Shown piece after piece: positions 9,479 through 18,941 of a DNA stretch of 22,907 nt. The translations under genes were made by a program, and so were the position numbers. Position 1 is the stretch's first letter. Each line of letters opens with the position of its first letter. Below the pieces are notes generated by a model that did no database searches, was not told the origin of the DNA, and saw only the letters and a program-made list of their open reading frames with translations. This stretch comes from Larix sibirica. Its lineage: Eukaryota; Streptophyta; Pinopsida; Pinales; Pinaceae. The DNA is taken from assembly GCA_004151065.3 (NCBI GenBank), contig NWUY0300021922.1, positions 4,744 through 27,650 on the forward strand, written 5' to 3'.

Positions 9479-10743
9479 TCCAACACGAGGTAGTAACAAA
9501 AGGCCAATGATTTCAAAGGACAAACTGATGGATTCTAAAATGTACTTGACACATGGGAAGGTCGACATACAAAAGTCAAGAGTTTTGAGGGATGGCCAAC
9601 ACAGGTTAAAACTTCCCTTCAACATAAGCACAACACAATAAGTGACTAAGGAAATATTGACTCAAGAATGAATAAGACATAAGTCTATGACATATGAGAC
9701 ATCAACAGACTTTTCCATAATGACTGGAAGAATAACTAGTCATGGGAGATAATGCATAAATGAGTTCATTTTCCTAAGGCCATACTAGAAACCCAAATTG
9801 TTGAGAAAATTGACTCAAGACAATGTGCTATGTTCGAGGGTGACACAACTACTACCAAACAAAAATAATAACTTGACTCTTTCTGATTCATCTTTATGGA
9901 ATATTTGTTTTGTTTGTCTTTTTCATATTATAAAAGCGTGAAAGAAAATAAAAGAATGGTAAAATACATGGGAGGAAATGGGTGTCATGGACAAGCAGAC
10001 TAGTTCCAAGCGCAAGGAACAAACCTATGCATAATGCAAGGAGCATGAGCAAGATAATGACACTCGTGGTGTGTTTCCTTCTAGTAAACGGTTGTCAAGT
10101 TACAAAGAAAAATTATGCAAGGCTTAACAATAATGAGATTGTAAATGAGGCTTATTAATAGCAGTAAGCGGGAAGCCGAAGAATGAGTCTTCAACATGAA
10201 GTCACGCAACACTACCAAGGGACTCTAGTCCCAGATATACATCAACATGGGTACCATAAGACATAAAGGATTTAAGATGGGATACCCATGCAATCAAAGG
10301 CTCTATTGCAGGAGAAATAACATATATATATGCAACAAAAGATTAATGATATAACTCTGTAAACAGACCCTGGGGTGTTTTGAAACTAAGTATACTGCAT
10401 AATGCAAAGGCGGGAAAAACCTATCCTATATGCCAATTTACGAAAACAATACTTGTCTAAATGACATTGAGGCTGAAAAATAATCGTCTCCTATATAAAA
10501 AAATTCCAACATAATACACCAAGTAACCTAAAACAAATTCACAATTAGTCACCAAAAAACAAAAAAATATCCAACTATAGGAAAGTGGGTAAAAAATGAA
10601 ATATAAATTAGGGAAAAAATTCCCTTTTACCATGTCATTTGGAAAATTGGAAAAACTTGATTGTTTAGTGTGAATACAACCTTGATCTTCGAGCGACGAT
10701 TCCATAGGTTGTGATTGACAATTCGAGGTGTCGCCAAAGCCAT
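9479..10743 (+). repeat. Left non-coding part of unit 1 (candidate LTR/3' region), matches 13,009-14,391
   Basis: From CCAACACGAGGTAG at about 9479 the sequence aligns along its length with 13,009-14,391, which begins CCAACACAAGGTAG. By eye the two are roughly four-fifths identical, sharing blocks such as TACTTGACACATGGGAAGG, AATAAGTGACT and GGGTACC. Unit 1 lacks about 112 bases present in unit 2 (at 13,707-13,819; junction near 10,180). For the minus-strand Tat-like element this is where the 3' untranslated region and 3' LTR should be, but no TG...CA ends or polypurine tract could be fixed. The frame at 10,457-10,705 (minus) is not supported by motif. Confidence 0.6.
9929..9935 (+). promoter_or_regulatory. 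Plus-strand TATA box, conserved in both units
   Basis: TATAAAA lies in the context TTTTTCATATTATAAAAGC, which is the same in unit 2 (13,456-13,462) although the neighbourhood is diverged. It points toward the plus-strand extra ORF starting near 11,005, about 1.1 kb downstream, so it may mark the promoter for that antisense gene. The alternative is an LTR promoter. Confidence 0.4.
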
Positions 10744-11004
10744 GTAGGAAATCTTGACCTCGTCTTTCATTCCATTATCCATTTATTGCATTTTATTTCC
10801 AAATTTTAATTTTTAAGGAATCCCTACTCATAAAAACTGTCATACACATGTTGCTTTGGTGTGGGCACATATGACCCAGTTCATATGCACTCTTGTGCAC
10901 TACAAGATGTGCATATACGCGCATGTGTGCACTACAGCCTGCGTATGAGTGCGCAAAGGGGCAAAACTTGTAGTTTAGACTAAAATTTACCTTGTTTTCT
11001 ATAG
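10744..11004 (+). other. Candidate intron before the extra ORF, unit 1
   Basis: The right edge has a pyrimidine-rich CCTTGTTTTCTATAG followed by GATGGTG, where the coding frame starts. Unit 2 has TTGTCTTTTGTAG at the same place. The left edge is a degraded donor (CAT/GTAGGA); unit 2 has the near-consensus CAG/GTAAGA at 14,392. The coding frame is closed by a stop just left of the acceptor (10,976-10,978). The intron would be about 261 bases here and 247 in unit 2. Confidence 0.4.
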
Positions 11005-12245
11005 GATGGTGATAGAATGGAAGGAAAGAGAACATGATCACATTAATAATCATTTTCTTGAAGGCCTTGAAGCGATGGAAGCGTTTCGAAATTGCAGGTT
11101 GGTGAAATTCTTTGAAGTGAACAATATGCACGCTTAAAAGTGCTTGTTACAATTTTTGATAGAGTACTGGGATTTGGAGGAAAATACTTTCATGCTAGAT
11201 GGCCGACCTGTCAAAATAGAGGTTGAAGACATAATTTTTTTTACTGAACTCTCTCATAAAGGAGAGGTGCCTGGTTTTAAAGCTCGTAGTATTAAAGGGA
11301 TGACCATTGATGAGTATGTGGCAGTCTACGACACAGCTGGGACAAAAAATATTATTGTACAGGTTCCAATCAAAGACATTGAGGATCTAAGCCTCAAGAT
11401 TATAGCCACGACCATTAGTCGAGTGATGGGATCGGCAACGGTGCATTAGGCCTCTCGGCCACAAATGTTTTATGTTGTGCAATGCCTTTAGCCTATGGTA
11501 TATGATTGGAGTATTGCACTATTGGGATGCCTAAAATCCCAATTGATGGGATGCAAGACCGAAAATATGAAAACTTTTGAGTTTGGGACCCTCCTATGCA
11601 GTTACTTCTTCGAGCAGGTACGTGTCTTGTGTCCACGAGTATATGTAGGGTTGAGGGCTCTATGAGAGCCCACTATGATCATATGGACATGGTTGATGTT
11701 GCGTTTGGGAGGAGGACGGACTCCCAGTCCATATGAGGATGATTTCTTCGCTTGGTAGGAGCACCAAGTGATAACTATCGATGAATATCCCTATGCAAAG
11801 ATAGATTTTAGCAGAGATATAGACACGGTAGTCCCTCCCGATAGTGCACTAGGTGTAATTGGTAAGTTCTTTTTAAATGATTTTTTTATGTTTTGATTAT
11901 AGTTAATGGAATCAACAACATATTTTTTGCGGTGGATACTAACTCAACATCAATCATATGAAGATATTGGACCGGTCCAACCTGAGGGGTTCCCATGATA
12001 CAAATGCAGGTTCCGAGTTGAGGAACCTACAAATGCCAACCAAACATTAGCAAATGTCCTTGGAAATATGACCACTTTGGTTGAGCAGGTTGCCATGATA
12101 AAGGTCGAGCATCTTCCAGAGAGGATCTAAAGATTGGTAGTAGGAGTACCTTGTTCCTGGGTACGACTCTTCAAAAGGGTGGCAAATGCTATCATATGTC
12201 AACATGAGCGACATGGATTATAGATGATCCACATAGATATTTTAA
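11005..12245 (+). pseudogene. Extra ORF of the Tat-like element, antisense to pol, copy 1
   Basis: One reading frame starts at a splice-acceptor-like site with an ATG at 11,006 and can be followed for about 410 codons. Recognisable blocks are EWKEREHDH, RLVKFFEVNNMHA, LLQFLIEYWDLEEN, VEDIIFFTELSHKGEV, LSLKIIATTISRVMGSATVH, SYFFEQV, SPYEDDFFAW, IDEYPYAKIDFS, ALGVIGKFF, TQHQSYEDIGP, RFRVEEPTNANQTL and EQVAMIKVEHLPERI. About ten in-frame stops interrupt it (for example 11,135, 11,447, 11,489, 11,663, 11,756, 11,996, 12,128, 12,221), but I found no frameshift. It lies between the aRNH and the non-coding end of a minus-strand element, the position of antisense extra ORFs in Tat/Grande-type elements. 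Its function is unknown; a plant-mobile-domain-like origin is possible but unproven. Confidence 0.78.
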
Positions 12246-12276
12246 GATGATGATACATAACGGGGCTAAAAATGAC

Positions 12277-12970
12277 CAATTTTTGTATGATATGAGATCC
12301 ACCATTTTGTGTTTTCACAGACTACACACACACAAAGAGCTTTTTTCCTTGAGAGTTTTACTTATAGAAATGTTTTGTACATATTATTGTTTGTAGTATA
12401 TACAAACGTTGAATGTTTGTGATTTATAGATGATACAAATGCCAATCCAGAATGTAGTTAGCATATGCATCTATAACAGTATTTTGATTTATTGAAACAT
12501 GTGAATAAGTGATTGTAATAATTTGTCGTTCAAGAAGTTTCACGCGTAAAAACTGTTGAAATAGTGAAGGATCATGAACTTGGAATTCCCTATTCAACTG
12601 AGAAATGACCAACTAAGAATCAAGATGAACCTCAAGACATTGAATGCCATGGAAAATCATGTTGCGTAAGAGTTCAATAATGACACTATACTCAGCAACA
12701 TTATTGGTTGTTGGTATGAGACAAGCACCACTTGATGTAACCAACTAGCCAATAGGAGAATAAATAAACCATGCAACTAAGGTGATATTCTTTGTATGAT
12801 GACTAGCACCATTCGGAAAAACCTATATAAGTCATTACTTCAAAAATTATTCGAGAACACAAACAAAAACTAAATAACAAAGAGTCGAGACACCTATAAT
12901 ACATAAAAATTTGAAACAAGTGTACATACTATACAGAAAAAGTATAAGCCTAAGCATAATACTTCTTCAG
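12277..12970. repeat. Near-identical block, copy 1 (with 15,934-16,627)
   Basis: For about 690 bases this block matches 15,934-16,627 at a constant offset of 3657 with only one difference seen by eye (12,947 A versus T). On both sides similarity falls abruptly to the diverged level of the rest of the units. The block covers the aRNH remnant and the very end of integrase. Confidence 0.9.
12424..12822 (-). pseudogene. Archaeal-type RNase H (second RNase H) remnant, copy 1
   Basis: Ribonuclease H cuts RNA in RNA:DNA hybrids; Tat-lineage plant gypsy elements carry a second, archaeal-type copy. The minus-strand frame reads VFPNGAS (first motif, catalytic Asp expected where N stands), a TAG, TTNNVAEYSVIIELL (the NN-x-AEY motif with catalytic Glu), LEVHLDS followed by a TAG (catalytic Asp in LDS), LVISQLNREFQVHDPSLFQQF, and finally INQNTVIDAYANYILD (expected ADALAN-like end). 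Two in-frame stops and the Asp-to-Asn change make it inactive. It is preceded on its strand by only the last ~17 codons of integrase, ending KYYA and a stop near 12,950. The same stops occur in copy 2. Confidence 0.85.
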
Positions 12971-13007
12971 GTAGAGCCCATTTCTAGGATCCTTCAAGTT
13001 GTTACCC
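12948..13007 (-). pseudogene. Last codons of integrase, unit 1, cut at N
   Basis: Reading from 13,006 the minus strand gives NNLKDPRNGLYLKKYYA and a stop at about 12,950. The counterpart in unit 2 is NKLVDPKNRLHLKKYYA. The remaining integrase is missing because the sequence meets the N at 13,008 and then the left end of unit 2. Confidence 0.75.
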
Positions 13008-13008
13008 N
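13008..13008. other. Single N: probable contig join between units 1 and 2
   Basis: The N falls exactly where the integrase end of unit 1 stops and the non-coding left part of unit 2 begins. In an intact array the rest of pol should lie here. Either a deletion brought the units together, or the N hides a gap or a misjoin. Confidence 0.65.
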
Positions 13009-14391
13009 CCAACACAAGGTAGAAGCAGAAAGCCAAATATTTGGTGGCACAAACTGATTGATTCTTAAACATACTTGACACATGGGAAGGCCTAAATAAA
13101 AAATTCAAGGGTTCTGAGAAGTGGCTGACATAGGTTAAAAAATTCCCTTGAACATAAGCATGACGCAATAAGTGACTGAGGTAACATAGGCTCAAGAATG
13201 AACAAGACATAAGCCTGTGACATATGAGACATTGAAAGACTTCTCCTTAGTGACTAGAATAACAACCAGTCGAGGGAGACAATACATAAACGAGTTCAGT
13301 TTCCTAAATCCCTACTAAAACCCAAATTGCAGAGACAATGACTCAAAACAATGTTCTTTGTTCAAGGGTGACTCAACTACTGCCAAGTGTAAATAAGAGC
13401 TGACTCTTTCCCATTAAATTTTTTGGAATATTTGATTTTTTTGTCTTTTTCATATTATAAAAGCCTAAAAAGGAATAAAAGAATGTTGAAATGCATGGGA
13501 GGAATCAAGTATCAGGGATAAGCGAACTAGTTCCAACCGCAAGGAACAAACGTATGCATAATACAAGGAGCATGAGCAGGATAAGGACACTCGGGGTATG
13601 TTTCCTCCTGGTAAATGGGTCTGATGTTGCAAAGGCAAAACGATGCAAGGCTTAATGATGATGATAATATAAATGAGGCTTAGTAGTAGCATCAAGCTGG
13701 AATCCGACATTAGGCTCAAAAGTGCAAGTGAGAAAGATGCAATGCACTTACAACTTAAACACAACAATACGATGAGATTCCCCTATAGGAAAATGGCTAG
13801 CAAACAAGATAGAGAAGAAGAATGAGTCTTCAACGCAAATTCAAGCAACACTACCAAGGGACTCCCAATCCTAAAAATACATCATCATGGGTACCGCAAG
13901 ATAGAAAGGATCTACACTAGGATACCCATGTAAAGGAAGGCTCTATTGCGGAAGAAATAACATATATATGTAGCAGAAGGTTGATGTCATAACTCCACAA
14001 AACAGGTCTTAGGGTGCTTCAAAACTGAGTAGGATAATGCATAATGCAAAGGAAACGATAACCTATCCTATATGCCAGTTTACAAATATAATACCTGTCA
14101 AAATGACATTACGCCCGAAAAATCATCATCATCCTATTCAAAAATCCAAAATAATACACTAGGTAAGCACTAAAATAGAAGCACGATTATACCAAAAACA
14201 AAGATATAGCCAAACTATAGAAAAGTAGGTAAAAATGAAATATATAATTAGGTCAAAATTGATTTTCACCATTTCATTTGCAAATTTGGAAAAATTGGGT
14301 TTTTGGTGTGAAAACAACCTTCATCTTCAATCGGCGATTTTGAGGGTTGTGAGTAATCATTCAATGTGCCATCAGAGCCAGGTAAGAGACC
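13009..14391 (+). repeat. Left non-coding part of unit 2 (candidate LTR/3' region)
   Basis: This aligns with 9479-10,743 along its length, with substitutions throughout and an extra ~112 bases at 13,707-13,819. It ends in the near-consensus splice donor CAG/GTAAGAG. Minus-strand frames here (12,950-13,210, 13,465-13,767) are not conserved as proteins in unit 1 beyond the integrase end. Confidence 0.6.
13456..13462 (+). promoter_or_regulatory. Plus-strand TATA box, unit 2 copy
   Basis: TATAAAA sits in the same TTTTTCATATTATAAAAGC context as at 9929-9935 and lies about 1.2 kb before the plus-strand extra ORF of unit 2. Confidence 0.4.
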
Positions 14392-14638
14392 TTGACTTCC
14401 TCTTTCATTTCATTGCTCTTTTATTACATTTCATTTCTGAGTTTTAGTTTCTGAGGCCCTACTTGTTAAAAAAGACATATGTGAGTTGCTTTGAATGAGG
14501 CATATATGACATGTTTCATACGTGTTGCAGTGCAGTACAGAGCACGTATATGTGCACCTGTATGCACGGTAGGGCATGTATGAGTGCGAAAAGGGAGAAA
14601 AATGAAGTTTGTACTAAAATTGGAGTTGTCTTTTGTAG
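14392..14638 (+). other. Candidate intron before the extra ORF, unit 2
   Basis: The donor CAG/GTAAGAG (14,389-14,398) and the acceptor TTGTCTTTTGTAG/G (ending 14,638) agree with plant splice consensus. The coding similarity with unit 1 starts right after the acceptor. Confidence 0.45.
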
Positions 14639-15881
14639 GTTGGTGATTGAATAAAGAGAGAGAGTGTGTGAGGACATTGATAACCAAGTCCTTGAAGACC
14701 TCGAAGTGATGGAAGCGCTTCGAAATTTTGGATTGGTGAGATTCTTTGAGGTGAACATATGTGCACTCAAAAGTGTTTGTTACAACTTTTGATAGGGTAT
14801 TGGAATCCAGATTCCAATGCCTTTATGCTGGATGGTTGGCCTCTCAAACTAGAGGTTGGAGATATTTACTTTTTTACTAGAATCTCTCATCAGGAGAGGT
14901 ACTGAGCTTTAAATATTGCAGCATAGGGGGAATGACCATAGATGAGTATGTGGTAGTTTAATACACATCTGGGACACAAAATATAGGTACATAGGTGCCT
15001 ATTAGAGACATTGAGGATCTGAGCCTCAATAATATAGCGACGACCATTGGTCATGTCATGGGATTGGCAGTATTGCACTAGGCCTCTAGGCCATAAATGT
15101 TCTATGCAGTGTAGTGCCTATAGCCTACATTATATAATTGGAGTACTGCATTATTGGGATGTATGAAATCCTAACTTACAGTATGCAAGACAGGGAAAAT
15201 GAATACCTTCGGCTTCGGGAGCATCCCATGCACTTTCTTTTTCTAGCGAGTACCCACCATGAGCTCGCAAGTATATGTAGATCCAAGAGCTCTACAGGAT
15301 CCCTCCATGATCCGATGGACATGATTGATACTATGATTGGGACGAGGGAAAACTACTAGCCCTTATGAGGATGATTTCTTCACTTGGTGGGAGTGCCAAG
15401 TGATCATTATTGACGACTATCCTTATGTAGGGATAGATTTTAGCAAGTATCATGACATGGTAGTTCCTATCGACAGTGCATTAGGTGTTATTGGTAAGTT
15501 CTTTTTAAATCATTTTCTTGATTATAAAAATTTTATGATTTGATTATCAGTGATGCAATCAAAACAAAATGTTTTTTAGCGGTGGATACTAATTCAACAT
15601 AAACCAATCATGTATAGATATTAGACCAATTTGACCTAAGGCGTTCCCATGATATATACGTAGTGTATGAGGTGGGGAACCTACAAATTCCAACCATACA
15701 TTAGGTAATGTCCTTGGAAATATGACCCATTTGACCATGCAGGTCCGGGCCCATGGTGGAGATTGAATATCTGCCAAAGGAGATGCAACGACGAGTAGTA
15801 GGAGTACCTCGTTCATGGATACAGATCTTCACGGGGGTGGAAAATTCCATCGTACGTTACCATGAGAGGCATGGACTATAG
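14639..15881 (+). pseudogene. Extra ORF of the Tat-like element, antisense to pol, copy 2
   Basis: This is the unit-2 counterpart of the ORF at 11,005-12,245. From the acceptor it reads VLEDLEVMEALRNF, LVRFFEV, then after a shift DGWPLKLEVGDIYFFTRISHQ, DIEDLSLNNI, and further on SPYEDDFFTWWECQV, IIDDYPYVGIDFSKY, SALGVIGKFFLNHFLDYKNF and RWILIQHK. Unlike copy 1 it has frameshifts as well as stops (for example near 14,768 and after about 15,600), so it is more degraded in places. It keeps FTWWECQ intact where copy 1 has a TAG for the second W, and the two copies carry different stops outside the near-identical block. This indicates that they decayed largely independently. Function unknown. Confidence 0.72.
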
Positions 15882-15933
15882 AGAGTCCACATAGATGTTC
15901 TCAGACATTGATGCATAGCGGGGCTAAAATGCC

Positions 15934-16627
15934 CAATTTTTGTATGATATGAGATCCACCATTTTGTGTTTTCACAGACTACACACACACAAAGAGCTTT
16001 TTTCCTTGAGAGTTTTACTTATAGAAATGTTTTGTACATATTATTGTTTGTAGTATATACAAACGTTGAATGTTTGTGATTTATAGATGATACAAATGCC
16101 AATCCAGAATGTAGTTAGCATATGCATCTATAACAGTATTTTGATTTATTGAAACATGTGAATAAGTGATTGTAATAATTTGTCGTTCAAGAAGTTTCAC
16201 GCGTAAAAACTGTTGAAATAGTGAAGGATCATGAACTTGGAATTCCCTATTCAACTGAGAAATGACCAACTAAGAATCAAGATGAACCTCAAGACATTGA
16301 ATGCCATGGAAAATCATGTTGCGTAAGAGTTCAATAATGACACTATACTCAGCAACATTATTGGTTGTTGGTATGAGACAAGCACCACTTGATGTAACCA
16401 ACTAGCCAATAGGAGAATAAATAAACCATGCAACTAAGGTGATATTCTTTGTATGATGACTAGCACCATTCGGAAAAACCTATATAAGTCATTACTTCAA
16501 AAATTATTCGAGAACACAAACAAAAACTAAATAACAAAGAGTCGAGACACCTATAATACATAAAAATTTGAAACAAGTGTACATACTATACAGAAAAAGT
16601 ATATGCCTAAGCATAATACTTCTTCAA
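15934..16627. repeat. Near-identical block, copy 2 (with 12,277-12,970)
   Basis: This is the partner of the block at 12,277-12,970. The left edge follows a CGGGGCTAAAA stretch that differs by small indels between the units; the right edge lies in the last codons of integrase. Confidence 0.9.
16081..16479 (-). pseudogene. Archaeal-type RNase H (second RNase H) remnant, copy 2
   Basis: The sequence is the same as the copy at 12,424-12,822, including both TAG stops and the VFPNGAS motif with Asn at the expected catalytic Asp. It lies about 130 bases downstream of the integrase stop codon on the same strand, so the order in this element is reverse transcriptase, RNase H, integrase, aRNH. In Ogre/Retand-type Tat elements the aRNH is usually between RNase H and integrase; here that interval is only about 260 bases and shows no aRNH motif. 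The frame differs from integrase or is separated by its stop, so the aRNH would have needed its own expression route or a read-through in an active ancestor. Confidence 0.85.
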
Positions 16628-17735
16628 ATGGAGCCTATTTTTAGGATCCACCAACTTGTTACCCTTGTAATCAGTCATCTCATAAGTACCTTTCTGCAAC
16701 AGTTTAATAATAATATATCGTCCAAGCCACATTGAATTAAATTTCCCTGACACCAAGGGATCCTTATATTTGTCATAGAATAAGACTAGATATCCTTCAG
16801 AGAAAACTGTAGGATGGAAAATTTTATCATATTGACTTTTCACACATTTATTATGTGCTTCGCCATAGAAACATCTTGACATTGGTCATCAAGATGTTCT
16901 AAGTGAACTAAACGCTCTTCAAGAGCATAAGTGTGGGGTAAGAGCTTAATAGCAAGCTTCAATGAGGGAATCTCGCATTCAATCGAAATATCTGCTTCAA
17001 CTCCATGAACAAGATGGAAAGGAGAAAATCTAGTAGCAGTATTAACTAAGGTTCGATATGCCCGAAGGGTGAGATATAACGTGATGTGCCAATTGTACCT
17101 ACTTGAGTTAACCGTTCTCTGAAGCATGGTCTTTAAAGTTTTATTAACAACTTCCCCTTGACCATTTTCTTTAAGGATAACATGGGGAGGAATGTTCTTG
17201 CCTAAACCCCAACTTAGTGGTTAATTCAGTCATCATCTTGTTTTGAAAATGACTGCCATGATCAGTGACAATCTCTCGTGGAATACCAAACTTAGTAATA
17301 ATCTAATTGAAAATGAAGCAGCATTTTCCCTATCACTAGAAAATGTAGGCATGGCTTCTGCCCATTTCGTGAAATAGTTAACAACCACGATGATATATTT
17401 ATGCCTCCTAACCGAAGCTAGGTTGCAAGTCATAAAATCAACCCCCCATTCAATGAAGGGACCTACAGTGATGACGGGAAATAATGCAGCGGGATGTACA
17501 TACATTTTCTTGGTGAACAATTGAAAAGCATCACATTTTTTACCACTTTAATGCACTCTTTGAAAACCGTGGGAAAAAAAATATCTTAACAAGATTTTTA
17601 TGGGCAGTTGCCAACCAAGAAATATGACCTCAATAGGCTCCACTATGAGAGTCATTTAAAACACCCTCAGCTTCTTAGTGAGTCAAGCAATGACATAAAA
17701 TGGAATTAATCCCGTGGCGATACAAAGTATCTCTG
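16607..17735 (-). pseudogene. Tat-lineage Ty3/gypsy integrase, decayed
   Basis: The minus strand shows the zinc-finger region (NDSHSGAY...GHIS with two His, then KKCDAFQ, where the second Cys pair is degraded) at about 17,690-17,525. The core follows with ECGVDFM-like WGVDFMTCN (first catalytic Asp), YFTKWAEAMPTF, TDHGSHFQNKMM (second Asp, about 17,263) and GQGEVVNKTL (the Glu, about 17,160). Next come LRAYRTLVNTATRFSPFHLVHG, ECEIPSLKLA, and a C-terminal module with MWLGRYIIIKLLQKG in place of the GPY/F motif, ending LHLKKYYA and a stop at 16,607-16,609. There are several frameshifts (near 17,310, 17,190, 16,870) and stops, so it is inactive. All three catalytic acidic residues are still readable. 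Confidence 0.88.
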
Positions 17736-17960
17736 ACAATAAGGTAATTCTTTGCATTACGACGAATACGTTGTCTCTCAACTCACAAAAAAGTTATAGG
17801 ACACTTCAAATTCTGGATATATATAAGAATATCTCCATACTAAGGATCTGATGAAGAAATAAGAAAAATATGCTCATAAGGAAATGAGTCATATGCAGTG
17901 AGTCATATCCAACATTGTCATAATCCTCACTCATAAACTCCACAATAAGTTCAACAAAAG

Positions 17961-18290
17961 TCAAATATTTCTTAGACTTGCAAATTGAAATTCCACGTCA
18001 AATTCTTGCAAGATAGCAATCCATTTATTAAATTTTCCAGGGATTATTCGTTGGCTTAAAACACATTCAAATGGGTTGGCATCTGCAACAACAGTGGTCT
18101 TTGGTAACAAAATATAATGATGGAGTCTTTGAACGGCGAAAACAATCGCCAAACCTAGTTTCACAATATGCAAATATTTTAGTTCAACATTGATCAATGC
18201 GTGGCTGAGGTAATAGATGATATGCTCTTGAAGAGCATCATCCTCCTAAACTAAATCTATGCCAACTATAAATTCAAATGCGAATAGATA
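17961..18290 (-). pseudogene. Retrotransposon RNase H (pol, first RNase H), decayed
   Basis: The minus-strand frame reads FEFIVGIDLV, a stop, EDDALQEHIIYYLSHALINVEL, KYLHIVKLGLAIVFAVQRLHHYILL, TTVVADANPFECVL, SQRIIPGKFNKWI and LQEFDVEFQF. This is the usual gypsy RNase H, which lies directly after reverse transcriptase and removes RNA from the RNA:DNA hybrid. The EH-x-IYYLS and H-YILL blocks and the ADANP motif are typical. One in-frame TAG lies near 18,250. A frameshift after FQFAS leads to the linker KSKKYLTFVELIVEF, which continues toward integrase. Confidence 0.85.
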
Positions 18291-18349
18291 TAAAAAAAAT
18301 ATTTCATATAATCTAGTGGACTGAGTAAAGGAGCTTATATGAGATATTT

Positions 18350-18941
18350 TTAAAGACCTTCAAAAGAATTTTGAGCAGTTTCGTCCCATACAATCGAAAC
18401 TCCTTTCTTTAATAATCGCATAAAACCCTTAGCTATCTTGACATAATTGGCAATGAAATGCCTGAGAAAATTCGCTTTTCCTTGTAAAATTTGAAGTTGG
18501 CGAACATTGGAAGGAGGAGGTAAGTTGACAATAGCTTCAACTTTCAAAGGATGAATCATAATCCCTTTATTGGACACTATGAAACCTAGAAGACATCTAA
18601 ACTCAACGCAAAAAATACATTTATGAGGATTCAGTTAAATCTTATAATGTTTGCATCGCTCAAACACAAGGTGAATATGATTAGGATGATCCCATATCTT
18701 TCGAGAATGAGTCCCTAGATCATCTAGTAAGCTTCAACAATGTGTTTGATGTCATGAAAAGTGAAATACATAGCTTGCTGAAAGGTACCTCCAAAAATTT
18801 TAAGGCCAAAGGGAATTTTTTGGTAAGCAAAAGTTCCGCAAGGACAAATAAAGGTAGTTTTATGCTAATCCTCGGGACAGACTTTAATCTGATTATAGCC
18901 TGAGAAACCATCCATAAATGAAAATATTTCACCACCACCAC
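18350..18941 (-). pseudogene. Ty3/gypsy reverse transcriptase, 3' two thirds, frameshifted
   Basis: Reverse transcriptase copies element RNA to DNA. The visible part starts at the N with EIFSFMDGFSGYNQIKV, which contains the first catalytic Asp, followed by a TAG, then CGTFAYQKIPFGL, GGTFQQAMYFTFHD and HIVEAY. The YLDD motif at about 18,722 is broken by a one-base loss: AY is followed by TAG in one frame and LDDL in the next. Beyond it are DHPNHIHLVFERC, LNPHKC, LLGFIVSNKGI, PLKVEAIVNLPPPSNVRQL, NFLRHFIANY and IVWDETAQNSF, ending at 18,350. The fingers, protease and gag are missing because the sequence changes at the N (18,942). Part of the same minus-strand element as RNase H and integrase. 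Confidence 0.88.

Noticed and set aside
11872-11939. Possible second intron starting at GTAAGTTC in the extra ORF
   Set aside because: The coding frame continues in the same phase through this stretch in both units, and removing the candidate intron breaks the frame. A read-through ORF is simpler.
14376-14394. TGCCATCAGAGCCAGGT, similar to a TGGTATCAGAGCC primer-binding site
   Set aside because: It lies on the plus strand while pol is on the minus strand, and unit 1 has only GTCGCCAAAGCCATGT at this place. It fits better as an exon end with a splice donor.
14466-14770. Two overlapping minus-strand frames
   Set aside because: They are antisense to the intron and start of the extra ORF, and the protein is not conserved in unit 1.
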